From assembly GCA_020636355.1 (NCBI GenBank), contig JACJYB010000001.1:558001-622000 (forward strand): a stretch of 64,000 bases of DNA. The letters run 5' to 3'. Made by a program: the position numbers and the translations under genes. The stretch is from Lewinellaceae bacterium (GTDB lineage Bacteria > Bacteroidota > Bacteroidia > Chitinophagales > Saprospiraceae). Below, in pieces: positions 10,141 through 20,000 of the stretch. The number at the start of each line of letters is the position of its first letter. Within the stretch, counting starts at the first letter, position 1. The notes under the pieces were generated by a model. That model was not told the origin of the DNA, did not search any database, and saw only the letters and a program-made list of their open reading frames with translations.

Positions 10141-10752
10141 TTATCGGAAGATGCATTGCAACATGGATTCCATGGTGCGTTGGATCAGACTATCGTTGTT
10201 GTTTTGTTCCACCATTTCCAATCGCTGCGAACGGGAAAGATTGACCAGCCCGTGTACGGTACTCCATAGATGAAGCGCTACCAGTCGTGGATCCTGTTTG
10301 CGTGTTCGGTCCTGGCTCATGGCTTCTTCACAGGTGTTTACCAGAAAGTCGAACAACTGAATGCCAAATCCCCATTCTTCCTGGCATTTTGTCAGGTGTT
10401 GGATGGGCTGGGGTGCATTAAACATGATGTCGTACCATTCGGGATTTTTTAACCCAAATGCAATGTAGCCCTGACCAATGTGACGAATCCGCTCAACCGG
10501 ATCGGTCATTTCAAAAGCTCCCTGCAGTTCTGAGGTCATCCGCTCGAAACCCATCTCCATCAGTTCGTAGACGATTTCGTCTTTATCCTGAAAATAAAGA
10601 TATATGGTTGCCGGGCTGTACTCGATGGCCGTGGCAATGTTGCGGATGGACAGATTGTCCTGGCCTTCTTTGATCAGAATCTCTTTGGCCTTTTCCAGGA
10701 TCTTCTCCCGGAGTTCTTGTTTTTCTCGTTCTCTGCGTTCACTGATACCCAT
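10141..10752 (-). CDS. TetR/AcrR-family transcriptional regulator
   Basis: DNA-binding repressor of 203 residues, probably controlling the efflux operon it heads. I choose the ATG ending at 10752 (M-G-I-S-E-R-R-E-R-E...) over one six codons upstream, because the palindromic operator candidate then lies wholly outside the gene. The TetR_N helix-turn-helix is at about residues 12-58, with recognition residues in S-P-A-T-I-Y-L-Y-F and the following D-K-D-E. The C-terminal part, about residues 75-200, is all-helical with W, H and R residues and is the presumed ligand pocket. Being first in the operon with a palindrome at its promoter suggests autorepression relieved by a pump substrate; this is inference from the family. 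Confidence 0.9.
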   Translation of the reverse strand: MGISERREREKQELREKILEKAKEILIKEGQDNLSIRNIATAIEYSPATIYLYFQDKDEIVYELMEMGFERMTSELQGAFEMTDPVERIRHIGQGYIAFGLKNPEWYDIMFNAPQPIQHLTKCQEEWGFGIQLFDFLVNTCEEAMSQDRTRKQDPRLVALHLWSTVHGLVNLSRSQRLEMVEQNNNDSLIQRTMESMLQCIFR

Positions 10753-10765
10753 AGCACAACTAGTT

Positions 10766-10792
10766 AACACTGCAAATATAATGAACAGTGTT
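10766..10792. promoter_or_regulatory. Operator candidate for the TetR regulator
   Basis: Perfect 7-bp inverted repeat, aacactg (10766-10772) and cagtgtt (10786-10792), with a 13-bp spacer that contains the A/T-rich tgcaaatataatga. It ends 14 bases upstream of the chosen tetR start. Length and symmetry fit TetR-family operators, and one arm recurs at 10115. Confidence 0.5.
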
Positions 10793-10911
10793 TAGTAAAG
10801 TCAATAGCTCAATGAAAAATGTTGAAAATTGGTTCGATTGGTAACCGCCGGGTGGACCAGCATACTGCACCGAATTGCTTATAGGAAACTTAAGTCAGGT
10901 TGCGGTTTCAA

Positions 10912-11003
10912 CAGAACAGAGCCGAGGGCTCAGGCCATTTTATAGCGGCGGATTTTAATCCGCTGAATAGCCAACAAGAATCATTGCGAGCTGTAGGCAC
11001 GGC
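10912..11003 (+). repeat. 92-bp intergenic repeat, copy 1
   Basis: First of two copies of a 92-bp element that agree at most positions (about ten differences) and have the same orientation. Each starts cagaacagagccg and ends gctgtaggcacggc, with an internal palindrome gcggatt-tt-aatccgc. It lies in the non-coding stretch between tetR and a methyltransferase gene. Confidence 0.7.
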
Positions 11004-11158
11004 TTAAAATGATCATTTTAGGGCGAGGTGTCCTACCTGGAATAAATGCCATCAGATCCATCCCCGTGTTTTAGTTTGGTCCAATTTCGGCTGCAGGTAC
11101 CGGATAGTTAATACAATCGTTGATGCTGGAAATTGTCAAGGATCCATTGAGTTTAGAC

Positions 11159-11250
11159 CAGAACAGAGCCGTGGGCTCGGGCAATTTTATAGCGGCGGAT
11201 TTTAATCCGCTGAATAGCCAGCAAGAATCAGTGAGTGCTGTAGGCACGGC
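11159..11250 (+). repeat. 92-bp intergenic repeat, copy 2
   Basis: Second copy of the element at 10912-11003, starting 247 bases after the first and of exactly equal length. The internal palindrome (gcggatt/aatccgc) and both ends are conserved. The 155 bases between the copies show no gene. Confidence 0.7.
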
Positions 11251-11335
11251 CTATGAAAGTAGATTGTGTCGTCTAGCCGGATACACCATGGTAAGGTTCC
11301 TGCAATACCCATTGACCAAACATTCCTGATCCTGG

Positions 11336-11863
11336 TCATTGCAGGATTGCCGCATACATCTTCGCCCCATACCGGGAATTGACTTCACCATTCTTTTGTA
11401 CGGAAGTCCATCCGGTCTGACCGGCAATCATCTCTAATTTGGAATAGGTGATGGGGTAGGGTACCCAGGGATTGGCCTGATTCCGGTCGTATTCGATAAT
11501 GATTAACCGTCCACCTGGCTGGATAAATGAGCGAAGTCTTTGCAGGAAACTGAACTGATCAGGTACATAATGCAGTGAATTGGCCATCAGAATCCCATCA
11601 ATTCCCTGTTCGGGAAGCGTTGTGGTGATAAAGTTACACACCTGCTTTTTGATGACGATCCCGTCAAGGTTCTCCGGTATAGACTCCAGAGACCGGGCAT
11701 CTTTGTCCCAGGCGTGAATGACGCTGCCGGATGCCAACCAGGCGGCTAATGCCCTGGTAAAGAAACCATCGCCACAACCCAGGTCCATCCAATTGGAAGG
11801 GTGGGCCGGAAACCACGTTCCATGCAATAATATTAAGGCTTGTTCTGCTTCCAACGCACACAC
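11336..11863 (-). CDS. SAM-dependent methyltransferase (small)
   Basis: A 175-residue protein with the methyltransferase motif W-M-D-L-G-C-G-D-G near residues 25-33, the acidic motif A-W-D-K-D-A-R about 20 residues later, and a N-S-L-H-Y-V-P-D segment near residue 95 typical of Methyltransf_11/25 folds. The reading frame is closed upstream by a stop, and the only early start is GTG at 11863; a later start is possible. The substrate is unknown. It diverges from the serine hydrolase gene across an 85-base gap. Confidence 0.7.
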   Translation of the reverse strand: MCALEAEQALILLHGTWFPAHPSNWMDLGCGDGFFTRALAAWLASGSVIHAWDKDARSLESIPENLDGIVIKKQVCNFITTTLPEQGIDGILMANSLHYVPDQFSFLQRLRSFIQPGGRLIIIEYDRNQANPWVPYPITYSKLEMIAGQTGWTSVQKNGEVNSRYGAKMYAAILQ

Positions 11864-11948
11864 GTTTTCCGATCAACAAATGCATTCGGTCAAAGTTTGT
11901 CGATTCGTGTTTGAAAATGCTATTTTCAGCGGGAATAAATGATCAGCT

Positions 11949-13316
11949 ATGTATTTGAAGTGTTTTGCGATCCTGCTTTTTACACAATTTGCCTTTGGGC
12001 AATCGAGACTCGATTATCGCCTGGATACCCTCATGGCCCGGTATACGGACAATGAACGGCCCGGGTGCGCGATTGGTGTCCTCCAGGAAGGCAAGGTTCT
12101 CTTTTCGAAGGGCTATGGGTTGGCAAACCTCGATTATCACATAGCATTTACACCCCAGACGGTATCCGATATCGGATCCGTAGCCAAGCAATTTACAGCA
12201 ATGGCCATGCTCTTGCTCGAACGGGACGGCAAGCTTCATTTGGATTCTGATATCCGGATTTATCTCCCGGAGGTGCCCGATTTCGGTCATCCTATTCACG
12301 TCTTCGATTTATTGCATCATACCAGTGGAATCCGGGAGATCTATGGAACAGAAGAACTGGCCGGTTACCGACCGGGAGATGGCATCCTGCAAGAAGATGC
12401 ATTGACCCTGGTTACGCACTCCACGGAATTAAATTTTAAGCCGGGAGATGCATACAGTTACTGCAACACCGCCTTTATGCTTCTGGCGGAGATTATCCGT
12501 CGGGTTAGTGGGATGACTTTTGAAGATTACATGCAAACCCACATTTTCAAGCCGCTCGGGATGGACCATACGTTCATTATGGATCGCCGGGGTGAGCGAT
12601 TTCCGGGTACTGCCACTTCCTATGGCGGGGAGGATGGCTCCTATGTACAGGTCTTTGACAACAGCACCGTTCAGGGCGCCGGAGGCATGTACACCACCCT
12701 GGACGATATGATGAAATGGCTGGCTAATTACCGCAAACCGGTCGTTGGCGATGATCAGATTATTGCCAGGATGAAAATTCCTGGCATACTCAATGATGGA
12801 GATACGCTGAATTATGCACTGGCATTGGATGTAGGCGACTATCGGGGACAACATGCCTTTGGGCATACCGGCAGCAGTGCCGGCTACCGGGCCCAGTTGT
12901 TGTTTTTTCCTGAAAAGGATTTGGGCGTGATGGTCAAAACAAATATCCCTGGCATTCCTATCCGGGACATCATCGAAGTGGTGGCCGAAGAAGCGGGTCA
13001 ATTGCATCTGGATCCGATTCCTGCCTGGCAGCCGGAATCAAAGCCACCCTTTATGCCCGGTGCTGCCATGGAAACTTATGCAGGTAATTATTTCAGTCCG
13101 GAGTTACAGACAAATTATGAAGTCCATGTCGAAGGGGATAAGCTGATCCTATGGCATTTCCGTCGCGGATCCTATACCATGAAGCCGGAAAGCGATGATA
13201 CGTTTGATTCAGATGGGTGGACGGTTGCATTCGAAAGGGACAAGCAAGGGAAATTAAACGGCTTTCGGATAACTGGTGGCGGTGTCAGGAATCTGTGGTT
13301 TGCGAAATGGGAGTGA
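11949..13316 (+). CDS. Serine hydrolase, class C beta-lactamase/DD-peptidase fold
   Basis: Exported 455-residue hydrolase of the beta-lactamase-like (PF00144) family. A Sec signal covers residues 1-18 (cleavage after F-G-Q). Catalytic motif 1, S-V-A-K (SxxK), is near residue 80; motif 2, Y-S-Y-C-N (YxN), near residue 174; and motif 3, H-T-G in G-H-T-G-S-S-A-G, near residue 310. About 100 C-terminal residues form an extra beta domain common in Bacteroidota members. The role could be peptidase, esterase or cell-wall carboxypeptidase; true beta-lactamase activity is not implied. It stands alone with no clear operon. Confidence 0.85.
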   Translation: MYLKCFAILLFTQFAFGQSRLDYRLDTLMARYTDNERPGCAIGVLQEGKVLFSKGYGLANLDYHIAFTPQTVSDIGSVAKQFTAMAMLLLERDGKLHLDSDIRIYLPEVPDFGHPIHVFDLLHHTSGIREIYGTEELAGYRPGDGILQEDALTLVTHSTELNFKPGDAYSYCNTAFMLLAEIIRRVSGMTFEDYMQTHIFKPLGMDHTFIMDRRGERFPGTATSYGGEDGSYVQVFDNSTVQGAGGMYTTLDDMMKWLANYRKPVVGDDQIIARMKIPGILNDGDTLNYALALDVGDYRGQHAFGHTGSSAGYRAQLLFFPEKDLGVMVKTNIPGIPIRDIIEVVAEEAGQLHLDPIPAWQPESKPPFMPGAAMETYAGNYFSPELQTNYEVHVEGDKLILWHFRRGSYTMKPESDDTFDSDGWTVAFERDKQGKLNGFRITGGGVRNLWFAKWE

Positions 13317-13411
13317 ACTTATGAAAGATAATAGTTCAATTTGAGGTCTTCTGTGGGTGGATGCCGTTGTGAAACCAAGGTTATTAAAATTACATGCGTT
13401 GGCATATCTAT

Positions 13412-13798
13412 TTAAAAAACGACGTAAATCTCTTTTGCTTCTTTTAGGTTCTCACCCAGCAAACAGCCCAGATTGTTAAAGCGGCCAAATGGTTCATCTT
13501 GGCTGATGATGATGTACAAGTAGTAACCGCTCATCTCTGCAATCCGCTTGACCAAGTCACTATAAGCTACATCGGATCGACCATCGAATGCTATGCCATT
13601 GTAATAGAAGTGTTTATTCCGGATATAGATATCGATCCTTTGGTTGACATCTCGTCTTAGGTCTTGATCACCTGAGCTATTCAAACTGATTATTTGAATG
13701 GTTTCCTCGGCCCAACAATTGTCAGGAGGATCTTGTAGATTAATTGCAATACTGATGTTCAAAATCACGGAGGATAGTATGGTTATAAGTTGCAACAT
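13412..13798 (-). CDS. Hypothetical exported protein
   Basis: A 128-residue protein with a hydrophobic N-terminus (M-L-Q-L-I-T-I-L-S-S-V-I-L-N-I-S-I-A), probably a signal peptide. The mature part has a Y-N-G-I-A-F-D-G segment and a hydrophobic Y-Y-L-Y-I-I-I strand. I recognise no family. It is 45 bases downstream of the next minus-strand gene and may share its transcript. The A/T content is higher than in the surrounding metabolic genes. Confidence 0.5.
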   Translation of the reverse strand: MLQLITILSSVILNISIAINLQDPPDNCWAEETIQIISLNSSGDQDLRRDVNQRIDIYIRNKHFYYNGIAFDGRSDVAYSDLVKRIAEMSGYYLYIIISQDEPFGRFNNLGCLLGENLKEAKEIYVVF

Positions 13799-13843
13799 AT
13801 TATGAGGTATGAAGTAATAAATATGAATAAATAATTCGTCTAA

Positions 13844-14836
13844 TTAGTCATAATTCACCAGATCTGCAAGGATGGATATGCCTCCGGCAATTTGTCCGCC
13901 CGTAAGACCTTCTATGACCTTCTTGTTTTTTATAAAATACAAATCAATTCCCACAGTAAAACCATGATAAAATATCCCTAATCCGGATTGAAGTCCAAAG
14001 AAGTCGGTTTTGTCAGATCCATAGACATTTTTGAGGAAGTCGGCATTCTGTTTAAAATTGCCGAGGACTCCCCGATAGGTGAAGCCTGCATGAATTTCAA
14101 TAGATGCGAAATCGTACTTTTGATTGTTTGTTGCCGGATTTTTGCGAAACAAATAGAATCCAGGGCACAGTCCAATACCATATAATGATCCATTCAAAGC
14201 GGTTTCACCATATTTCCAATCGGTGGTGTTGATAAAGGTATAAAAGTTGGCAAAGTAGGCTCCAGTGCCATTATTAAATGTTAAAGATGGAGTAAATTGA
14301 ACGAGGCTAGAAAATGCCCCTGTCTTTGGTGTGATAAAACTGGATCCAAAACCGGCGAGCAATGTATCACCTATCGAAGCAATGCTAATTTCTCCGTTTA
14401 ACTGGTAGGCGAATTTTTCCCCCATTGCTTTTTCTAAACGTAAGCCAAGGGATCCTGTGGCGGCGCCATCGGATTTGGATGAAATAGCATCCTTAAGGTC
14501 CCCGGAAGAATATATTGAAACCTTTAATTGATTGTCTGGTACCGTGATTGGAATTATATTTCCTTCTACATCGAATGCCTTATTTCTAGCCGAATAACTA
14601 CTATCTCCTATTTTTAAGTAGTCATCTGGTTTTATTTCCTCATCGTCGTTTTTTATGGAATCATAAATTGAATAAACAGCAGGAATCAGACTTGATATTT
14701 TGGGGTCTTGGACAATATCACGGACTTTAAGGGTATGATATTTAACAGGTCTTGGAATTATAAATGTCTGTCCTAATATATTTGTGCATGCCAGAATGGA
14801 AATGACCAATGTTTTCAAAAAAGATGTGAGTTTCAT
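13844..14836 (-). CDS. Hypothetical exported protein, outer-membrane-barrel-like
   Basis: I start at the ATG ending at 14836, giving M-K-L-T-S-F-L-K-T-L-V-I-S-I-L-A and a signal peptide ending near I-L-G-Q; an ATG 16 codons upstream lacks signal character. The 330-residue protein has alternating aromatic/hydrophobic strands in its second half (Y-F-A-N-F-Y-T-F-I-N-T, F-A-S-I-E-I-H-A-G-F-T-Y, H-G-F-T-V-G-I-D-L-Y-F-I), as in beta-barrels. No family recognised. Base composition is A/T-richer than the neighbours, as for the small gene downstream. Confidence 0.55.
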   Translation of the reverse strand: MKLTSFLKTLVISILACTNILGQTFIIPRPVKYHTLKVRDIVQDPKISSLIPAVYSIYDSIKNDDEEIKPDDYLKIGDSSYSARNKAFDVEGNIIPITVPDNQLKVSIYSSGDLKDAISSKSDGAATGSLGLRLEKAMGEKFAYQLNGEISIASIGDTLLAGFGSSFITPKTGAFSSLVQFTPSLTFNNGTGAYFANFYTFINTTDWKYGETALNGSLYGIGLCPGFYLFRKNPATNNQKYDFASIEIHAGFTYRGVLGNFKQNADFLKNVYGSDKTDFFGLQSGLGIFYHGFTVGIDLYFIKNKKVIEGLTGGQIAGGISILADLVNYD

Positions 14837-14987
14837 AAGATTTTTTTTAATTATGAAACTCTTACAAGAAGGTAACCCATTCATTTCTCAATTGGATTTT
14901 GCATAAAGTGACAGCTCCTCATAGGTTTTCTTAATACGACTTGTTCTACACCTCTTCCTTCCTCTTTTTTCTTCGTAACTTCATCGC

Positions 14988-15251
14988 ATGAATCTTCTCT
15001 TTCTTGTCCTTGCCGCTTTTCTGCTCTACACGATCTACCGCATCGTGGTCGAGGTGCTCGCTCAACGAGAACACCTCTCTGATGAAACCATCCGGTCGCT
15101 GCTGCATGGCAAACTGCGTAAAAACGAAGAGGCTTACCGTCGCGCGCTCATCCACCTGGGCACCTGCCAGAAATGCCAGGCTAAACTGCACAGTTACAAC
15201 GGCGGTGAAGACATCCAGCAACAGGTCATTGATGATCTGCATCAGGACTAA
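14988..15251 (+). CDS. Small membrane-anchored CxxC protein
   Basis: An 87-residue protein with one N-terminal transmembrane helix (M-N-L-L-F-L-V-L-A-A-F-L-L-Y-T-I-Y), a charged helix and a C-x-x-C pair in G-T-C-Q-K-C-Q-A near residue 60. It could bind zinc or be redox active; no family recognised. I prefer this frame over a longer overlapping plus-frame reading because its composition and helix pattern look protein-like. It is followed by repeat-rich non-coding DNA. Confidence 0.5.
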   Translation: MNLLFLVLAAFLLYTIYRIVVEVLAQREHLSDETIRSLLHGKLRKNEEAYRRALIHLGTCQKCQAKLHSYNGGEDIQQQVIDDLHQD

Positions 15252-15260
15252 GGCAGGGAA

Positions 15261-15411
15261 CGTATTTACGTGTTTACGATGTAAGCGAAAAGCGAAAGGC
15301 GTAAAGCGAACAGCCAATAGCAGTAATGTATTTACGTATTTACGTGCTTACGTGTTTACGAGGCAAGCGAAATGCGAAATGCGAAAGGCGTAAAGCGAAC
15401 AGCCAATAGCT
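15261..15411 (+). repeat. Duplicated short-motif minisatellite
   Basis: Two copies (15261-15320 and 15328-15411) of a composite made of ttacg-ended octamers (tatttacg, tgtttacg) followed by gcgaaa-type heptamers and an identical tail, aaagcgaacagccaatagc. Units are imperfect and adjacent, without spacers. Confidence 0.65.
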
Positions 15412-15432
15412 AAATTTTACCCACCCCTTTTC

Positions 15433-15452
15433 TTCCCCTCCCTGGAGGGGAA
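15433..15452. repeat. Perfect hairpin in intergenic DNA
   Basis: A 9-bp perfect stem, ttcccctcc and ggaggggaa, with only two bases between the arms. No T-run follows, so it is not a canonical terminator. The rest of 15453-15662 shows nothing except the expected promoter of the DUF2202 gene. Confidence 0.5.
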
Positions 15453-15662
15453 TGGGCTCTTTCCTACGAAAAAGTTACCTAATAACGAGGACTTTCTCGA
15501 GTCCATGAATTCACCTGTGAATTGCATCCCGTTATAGCCTTCCAATCCCCCACCTGGATGCTCATGAGAACACGTTTACAAGTTATTTCCACTCTGTGAC
15601 ATTGGTTACGAAGTTCCGGGATCATCTTGCGTATTACCCTTTGAATCTAAAACAACAATGTC

Positions 15663-16334
15663 ATGAAAACACCAACCTTTAAAATGATCTTACCGCTACT
15701 GACCTTTCTGTTCTTTGCAATAGGATGTCAAAAGGAGACGACGGAGCCACAGAATCAAATCAACCAAAACCGCGGCCTTCTGGAGAATCTGGTTTACCAA
15801 TTGCCCGAGGAACCCCTTTCACCTGCAGAAATTCAGGGTTTGAACTGGATGCGTGAAGAAGAAAAGTTAGCCCGTGATGTATATGCTATCTCCAACGGCT
15901 ACTGGAATCGTCAGGTATTCGCACACATCACCAGCAGCGAACAGTCCCACATGGATGGCATCGGCTACCTGCTGGAGAAATACGATTTGCCGGACCCCAT
16001 TACGACAGATGAAACCGGTTTATTTGCAGATCAGGTCCTTCAATCGCTATTCGACAGCCTGAAGATTGCCAGTAGCCAATCCGTAATTGCCGCGCTGGAG
16101 ACCGGGGCCTGGATCGAAGAACTGGATATTCTGGATCTGGACGTACAGATAGAACTTGCTGACAATCAGGATATCTTATTGGTTTATGAAAATCTCCAGA
16201 AAGGCTCTCGCAATCACTTACTGGCTTTTGTGCGGAATCTGGATATGGAGGGGGTGACCTATCAACCCCAACTCCTTTCCGAGGAACGGTATCTGGCGAT
16301 CATCAACAGTGAACAAGAGACTGGCCTGGATTAA
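15663..16334 (+). CDS. DUF2202 ferritin-like lipoprotein
   Basis: A 223-residue lipoprotein: signal ending in L-F-F-A-I-G-C (Cys about 20). The mature part matches DUF2202, a ferritin-like four-helix family: W-M-R-E-E-E-K-L-A-R-D-V-Y near residue 65 and S-S-E-Q-S-H-M-D near residue 95 provide E, E and H residues in the positions where ferritin-like folds bind two metals, with a third helix near L-D-L-D-V-Q-I-E-L and N-H-L-L-A-F in the last helix. Family function is unproven; metal binding or redox is inferred from the fold. A bidirectional terminator follows. Confidence 0.85.
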   Translation: MKTPTFKMILPLLTFLFFAIGCQKETTEPQNQINQNRGLLENLVYQLPEEPLSPAEIQGLNWMREEEKLARDVYAISNGYWNRQVFAHITSSEQSHMDGIGYLLEKYDLPDPITTDETGLFADQVLQSLFDSLKIASSQSVIAALETGAWIEELDILDLDVQIELADNQDILLVYENLQKGSRNHLLAFVRNLDMEGVTYQPQLLSEERYLAIINSEQETGLD

Positions 16335-16351
16335 CGCAATAACCATGGCCT

Positions 16352-16392
16352 GAAAGCAAAAAAAGTAGTCCGAGGACTACTTTTTTGCTTTC
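16352..16392. terminator. Bidirectional rho-independent terminator
   Basis: Near-perfect 19-bp inverted repeat: agtagtcc and ggactact flanked by runs of A on the left and T on the right, extending to gaaagc/gctttc. It lies between the convergent DUF2202 gene and the four-helix protein gene and can act on both strands. Confidence 0.85.
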
Positions 16393-16432
16393 AATTGGAG
16401 TTTGGAGCAGGTTAGAATTATTGCTGCATATC

Positions 16433-16828
16433 CTAGTGGTCGTCACCCTTGCAAAGACCTACAATTTCATGAAAAACATCATGCAAGCCCACCAGGGAAG
16501 CCGTTATGGCTTCATCATTTCCCTTCTTAACCAGTTTGTCCAGCGATTTACTTCCTTTAACCAGTTTCTTCGTCGCCATCGTAATGGCCGGACTTGCAAA
16601 AGCTGCAGGAACGGTTGATTTCGCCAGGGCTTTCGCCTTCATGATCATTTCTGAAGAACGTGTTTTGATCGGCTCCAGGTTCCCCTCTTCAGCGGGATGG
16701 AAAGTCTGGGACATTACTCCATGAAACTCATCCAGTGCGGGCCATTGCTCAAAAATACTCTGTCCTTGCATCTGATTTGGCATCATCATTAATCCGATGA
16801 GGCCGACTAATCCAAACAAATACTTCAT
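16433..16828 (-). CDS. Exported four-helix protein of unknown function
   Basis: A 131-residue protein with a Sec signal (M-K-Y-L-F-G-L-V-G-L-I-G-L, cleavage near M-Q-G-Q). The mature part is helical, with L-D-E-F-H-G-V-M-S-Q-T-F-H-P-A-E-E-G near residue 32 and H-D-V-F-H-E-I-V-G-L-C near the C-terminus. The His-rich first and last helices recall cytochrome c-prime-like bundles, but there is no C-x-x-C-H haem motif, so haem is not supported; metal binding is possible. It shares the terminator at 16352-16392 with the convergent gene. Confidence 0.6.
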   Translation of the reverse strand: MKYLFGLVGLIGLMMMPNQMQGQSIFEQWPALDEFHGVMSQTFHPAEEGNLEPIKTRSSEMIMKAKALAKSTVPAAFASPAITMATKKLVKGSKSLDKLVKKGNDEAITASLVGLHDVFHEIVGLCKGDDH

Positions 16829-17057
16829 GCCATTTTGCTTTTTAGCGATTATAAAAATTTACACTTCGCAACACCTGGTTGCATTTATCCACAAAACAAC
16901 GAATATCTATAAAGATTGTTGCAATCGGATTGATTTGTCAGACCCGGTTCAATGATGTAGGTTATTGCATAATGCGAATGAATTGCTATCTAAAAACCGT
17001 ATTTTTCACGGAGTTAACCAAATCCGGAAACGGAGCTTAAAACGGAGTGTAAATCAG

Positions 17058-20000
17058 ATGAAAAAAGTATCTCAAGTCTTAAAATTTATGCTTTTCAGCT
17101 TTTTAGCCTGGACAGCAAATGCCCAAACCATTGATTCAACCGAATTGAAGTCCCTGATGTTTCGGCATATCGGACCATTCGGCAACCGGATTTCCTGTAC
17201 AGTTGGAGTGCCTGGCGACCCATTGACCTATTTTGCAGGTGCCGCCACCGGTGGTATCTGGAAAACAGTGGATGGCGGGATCCACTGGAAGCCGGTCTTT
17301 GATGATAAACCAGTGCATGCGATCGGTGCATTGGCGGTTGCTCCCTCGGACCACCAGATCATCTGGGCAGGAACTGGTGAGCCTTTTATCCGTTCCAATG
17401 TGTCCGTCGGAGATGGTGTTTGGAAATCAATGGATGGCGGAGATACCTGGGAGCACGCAGGACTTGATTTTCCTGGCAGGGTTAGCCGGATCATTATCCA
17501 CCCCACGAATCCCGATATCGTCTATGTAGGCGCTTTGGGCCATGGCTATGCCCCTCAGAAAGAAAGAGGCATATACCGCACCACGGATGGGGGCAAAAAC
17601 TGGGAATTGGTTTTACACGTCAATGACAACACCGGGACCTCGGATCTGGTCATGGATCCATCCAATCCCCGGATTTTGTTTGCAGGGATGTGGGAATTTG
17701 AATTGCGGACCTGGGTGCGTAATAGCGGTGGCCCGGGTAGTGGCGTTTTTAAGTCGGTGGATGGCGGTTCAACCTGGCAGCGACTCGAAGGCCATGGTTT
17801 ACCCAAAGGACCGGTAGGAAAGATTGCTTTAGCCATGACACCGGCTAACCCGGACCGTGTATATGCACAAATTGAGACTGGAGATGGCGTGCCTTTGGAT
17901 GGCAAACCAACCGATACCGGGGAGTTGTGGATTTCTGATGACAAAGGAAAGAGCTGGAAAATGGTCAATCCCAACCGCGATATCGGAGGCCGCCAAGCTT
18001 ATTACACCCGCTGTGCCGCTTCTCCGGATAACCCCCACGAAGTTTATTTCATTGCAGCCAATTGGACTAAAAGCATTGACGATGGGCGTACGCTCATGAC
18101 ACCGCAGGACCAACCCAACTGGGACCACCACGATATGTGGATTGATCCAATGGATGGCAACCGCATGATTGTCGCCGGCGATGGCGGCATATCCGTTTCG
18201 CAGAACCGGGGAGAATCCTGGCTAAAAAAACAATTGGCTGTCGCCCAGGTTTATCACGTAACCACGGATACCCATGTCCCTTATAATGTATACACCAATC
18301 GGCAGGATGGACCAGCCATGCGCGGTCCCAGCCGTTCGAAGGCGCAAGGCATGTTGGGCCCCAGTTCCATCCCCCGTGGCATGTGGCACGACATCGGAGG
18401 GGGCGAGAGTGGCTTTGCAACACCGGACCCTGTAGATCCGGACATCATCTGGTCCAGCGCTTCCGGCCGTGGTCCGCTGGGGGGTATCGTCGTCCGCTAT
18501 AACGAAAAAATCAGGCAATACCGTGATGTCGAGGTTTGGCCTGAAATGACCACTGGTCATCCGGCCAGTGACGTGAAGTATCGATTTCAGTGGACCTTCC
18601 CGCTTTTGATTTCGCCACACGATCACAACACCATCTATGTGACCAGCCAGGTGGTGCATAAAACGACCAATGGTGGGCAAAGCTGGACTGTGATCAGTCC
18701 GGATTTAACTAAAAATGAACCGGCAAAACAAAAGTTCTCCGGAGGACTGACCGGGGATAACATCAATGTGGAATATGGGAACGTCATTTATGCCTTTGAT
18801 GAGTCGCCCGCACAGGCAGGTGTCCTCTGGGCCGGGACAAATGATGGTCTGGTTCAGGTGAGCCAGGACGGAGGGGCGCACTGGACCGATGTAACGAAGA
18901 ACCTACCCGGTATTCCAAAGGATGGTGTGGTGCGTAACATCGATGCATCCAAATGGAGCGCGGGAAAAGCCTACCTGACCATTGAAGCCCATCAGGTTGG
19001 TGATTTCAAAACCTATGTCTATAAGACCGAGGATTTCGGGAAAAAATGGATGCTGATCACGGACGGCATCGAGCAGAATAATCTGAATTATACGCGGTGT
19101 GTCCGCGAAGACCCGGTGCGGCAGGGATTGCTTTATCTGGGCACCGAATCCATGCTTTTTGTTTCGTTTGATGATGGTGCGCATTGGCAATCATTAATGA
19201 CCAATATGCCCCATACCCCGATGTACTGGATAGATATCCAGGAAGAATTTAACGATATGGTCGTTGGCACTTATGGTCGCGGCATCTGGATCCTCGATGA
19301 TATCTCAGCGCTCCAGGAACTGACCCCGGCCATCCAGAAAGGAAAATCCTATTTGTTTGACATTCATGATACGTACCGTTTTCAACCAAAAACAGCCATC
19401 ATGCCGGACTTTGATGATCCTTCGGAAGGTCAGGATCCTCCGTACGGGGTTAGTCTGAATTACTGGTTGAATCAGGAAGTCAAAGATTCGGTCCATTTTA
19501 AGATCATCAATGCGGCAGGCGATACCGTGCGCACCCTGCATGCAGCACCAAAGCCGGGACTAAACCGATTGTGGTGGAATTTACTGGATGATTCGGGAAA
19601 GAAGCTGATGATGCGTACACCTCCATTGTTTGCCGACTGGGTGCCCATGGGTAAAGCAGGTACCAGACCGGTACACCTGGGCCCGGCAGCGTTATTGGTT
19701 CCACCGGGTGACTATCAGGTGGCTATGATGGTAGGAGACGATACCTACCATTCCAGTTTGAAAGTGATGAAGGATCCGGATTCCGAAGGGACGAATGCGG
19801 ATATTATGGCTCAGCATCAGCTTTTGACGGCCATCCGTGCCGACCTGAATGACGTAGTTGGACTGGTTAACGCAATGGAATTGGTTCGGGTACAGTTGAA
19901 TGACCTGAAGAAATATGCAGGGATGCATGCTGATAAAAAGGCCATTGAGGCTGCCATTCATGAAGTGGATAGTCTGGCCACCGATCTGGAAGGAACCTGG

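Noticed and set aside
10912..11250. CRISPR or coding gene
   Set aside because: Only two copies of 92 bp with a 155-bp gap; the plus-strand open frame over the second copy is a by-product of the repeat.
15261..15411. CRISPR array
   Set aside because: Units are adjacent and imperfect, with no spacers of uniform length and no cas genes in the window.
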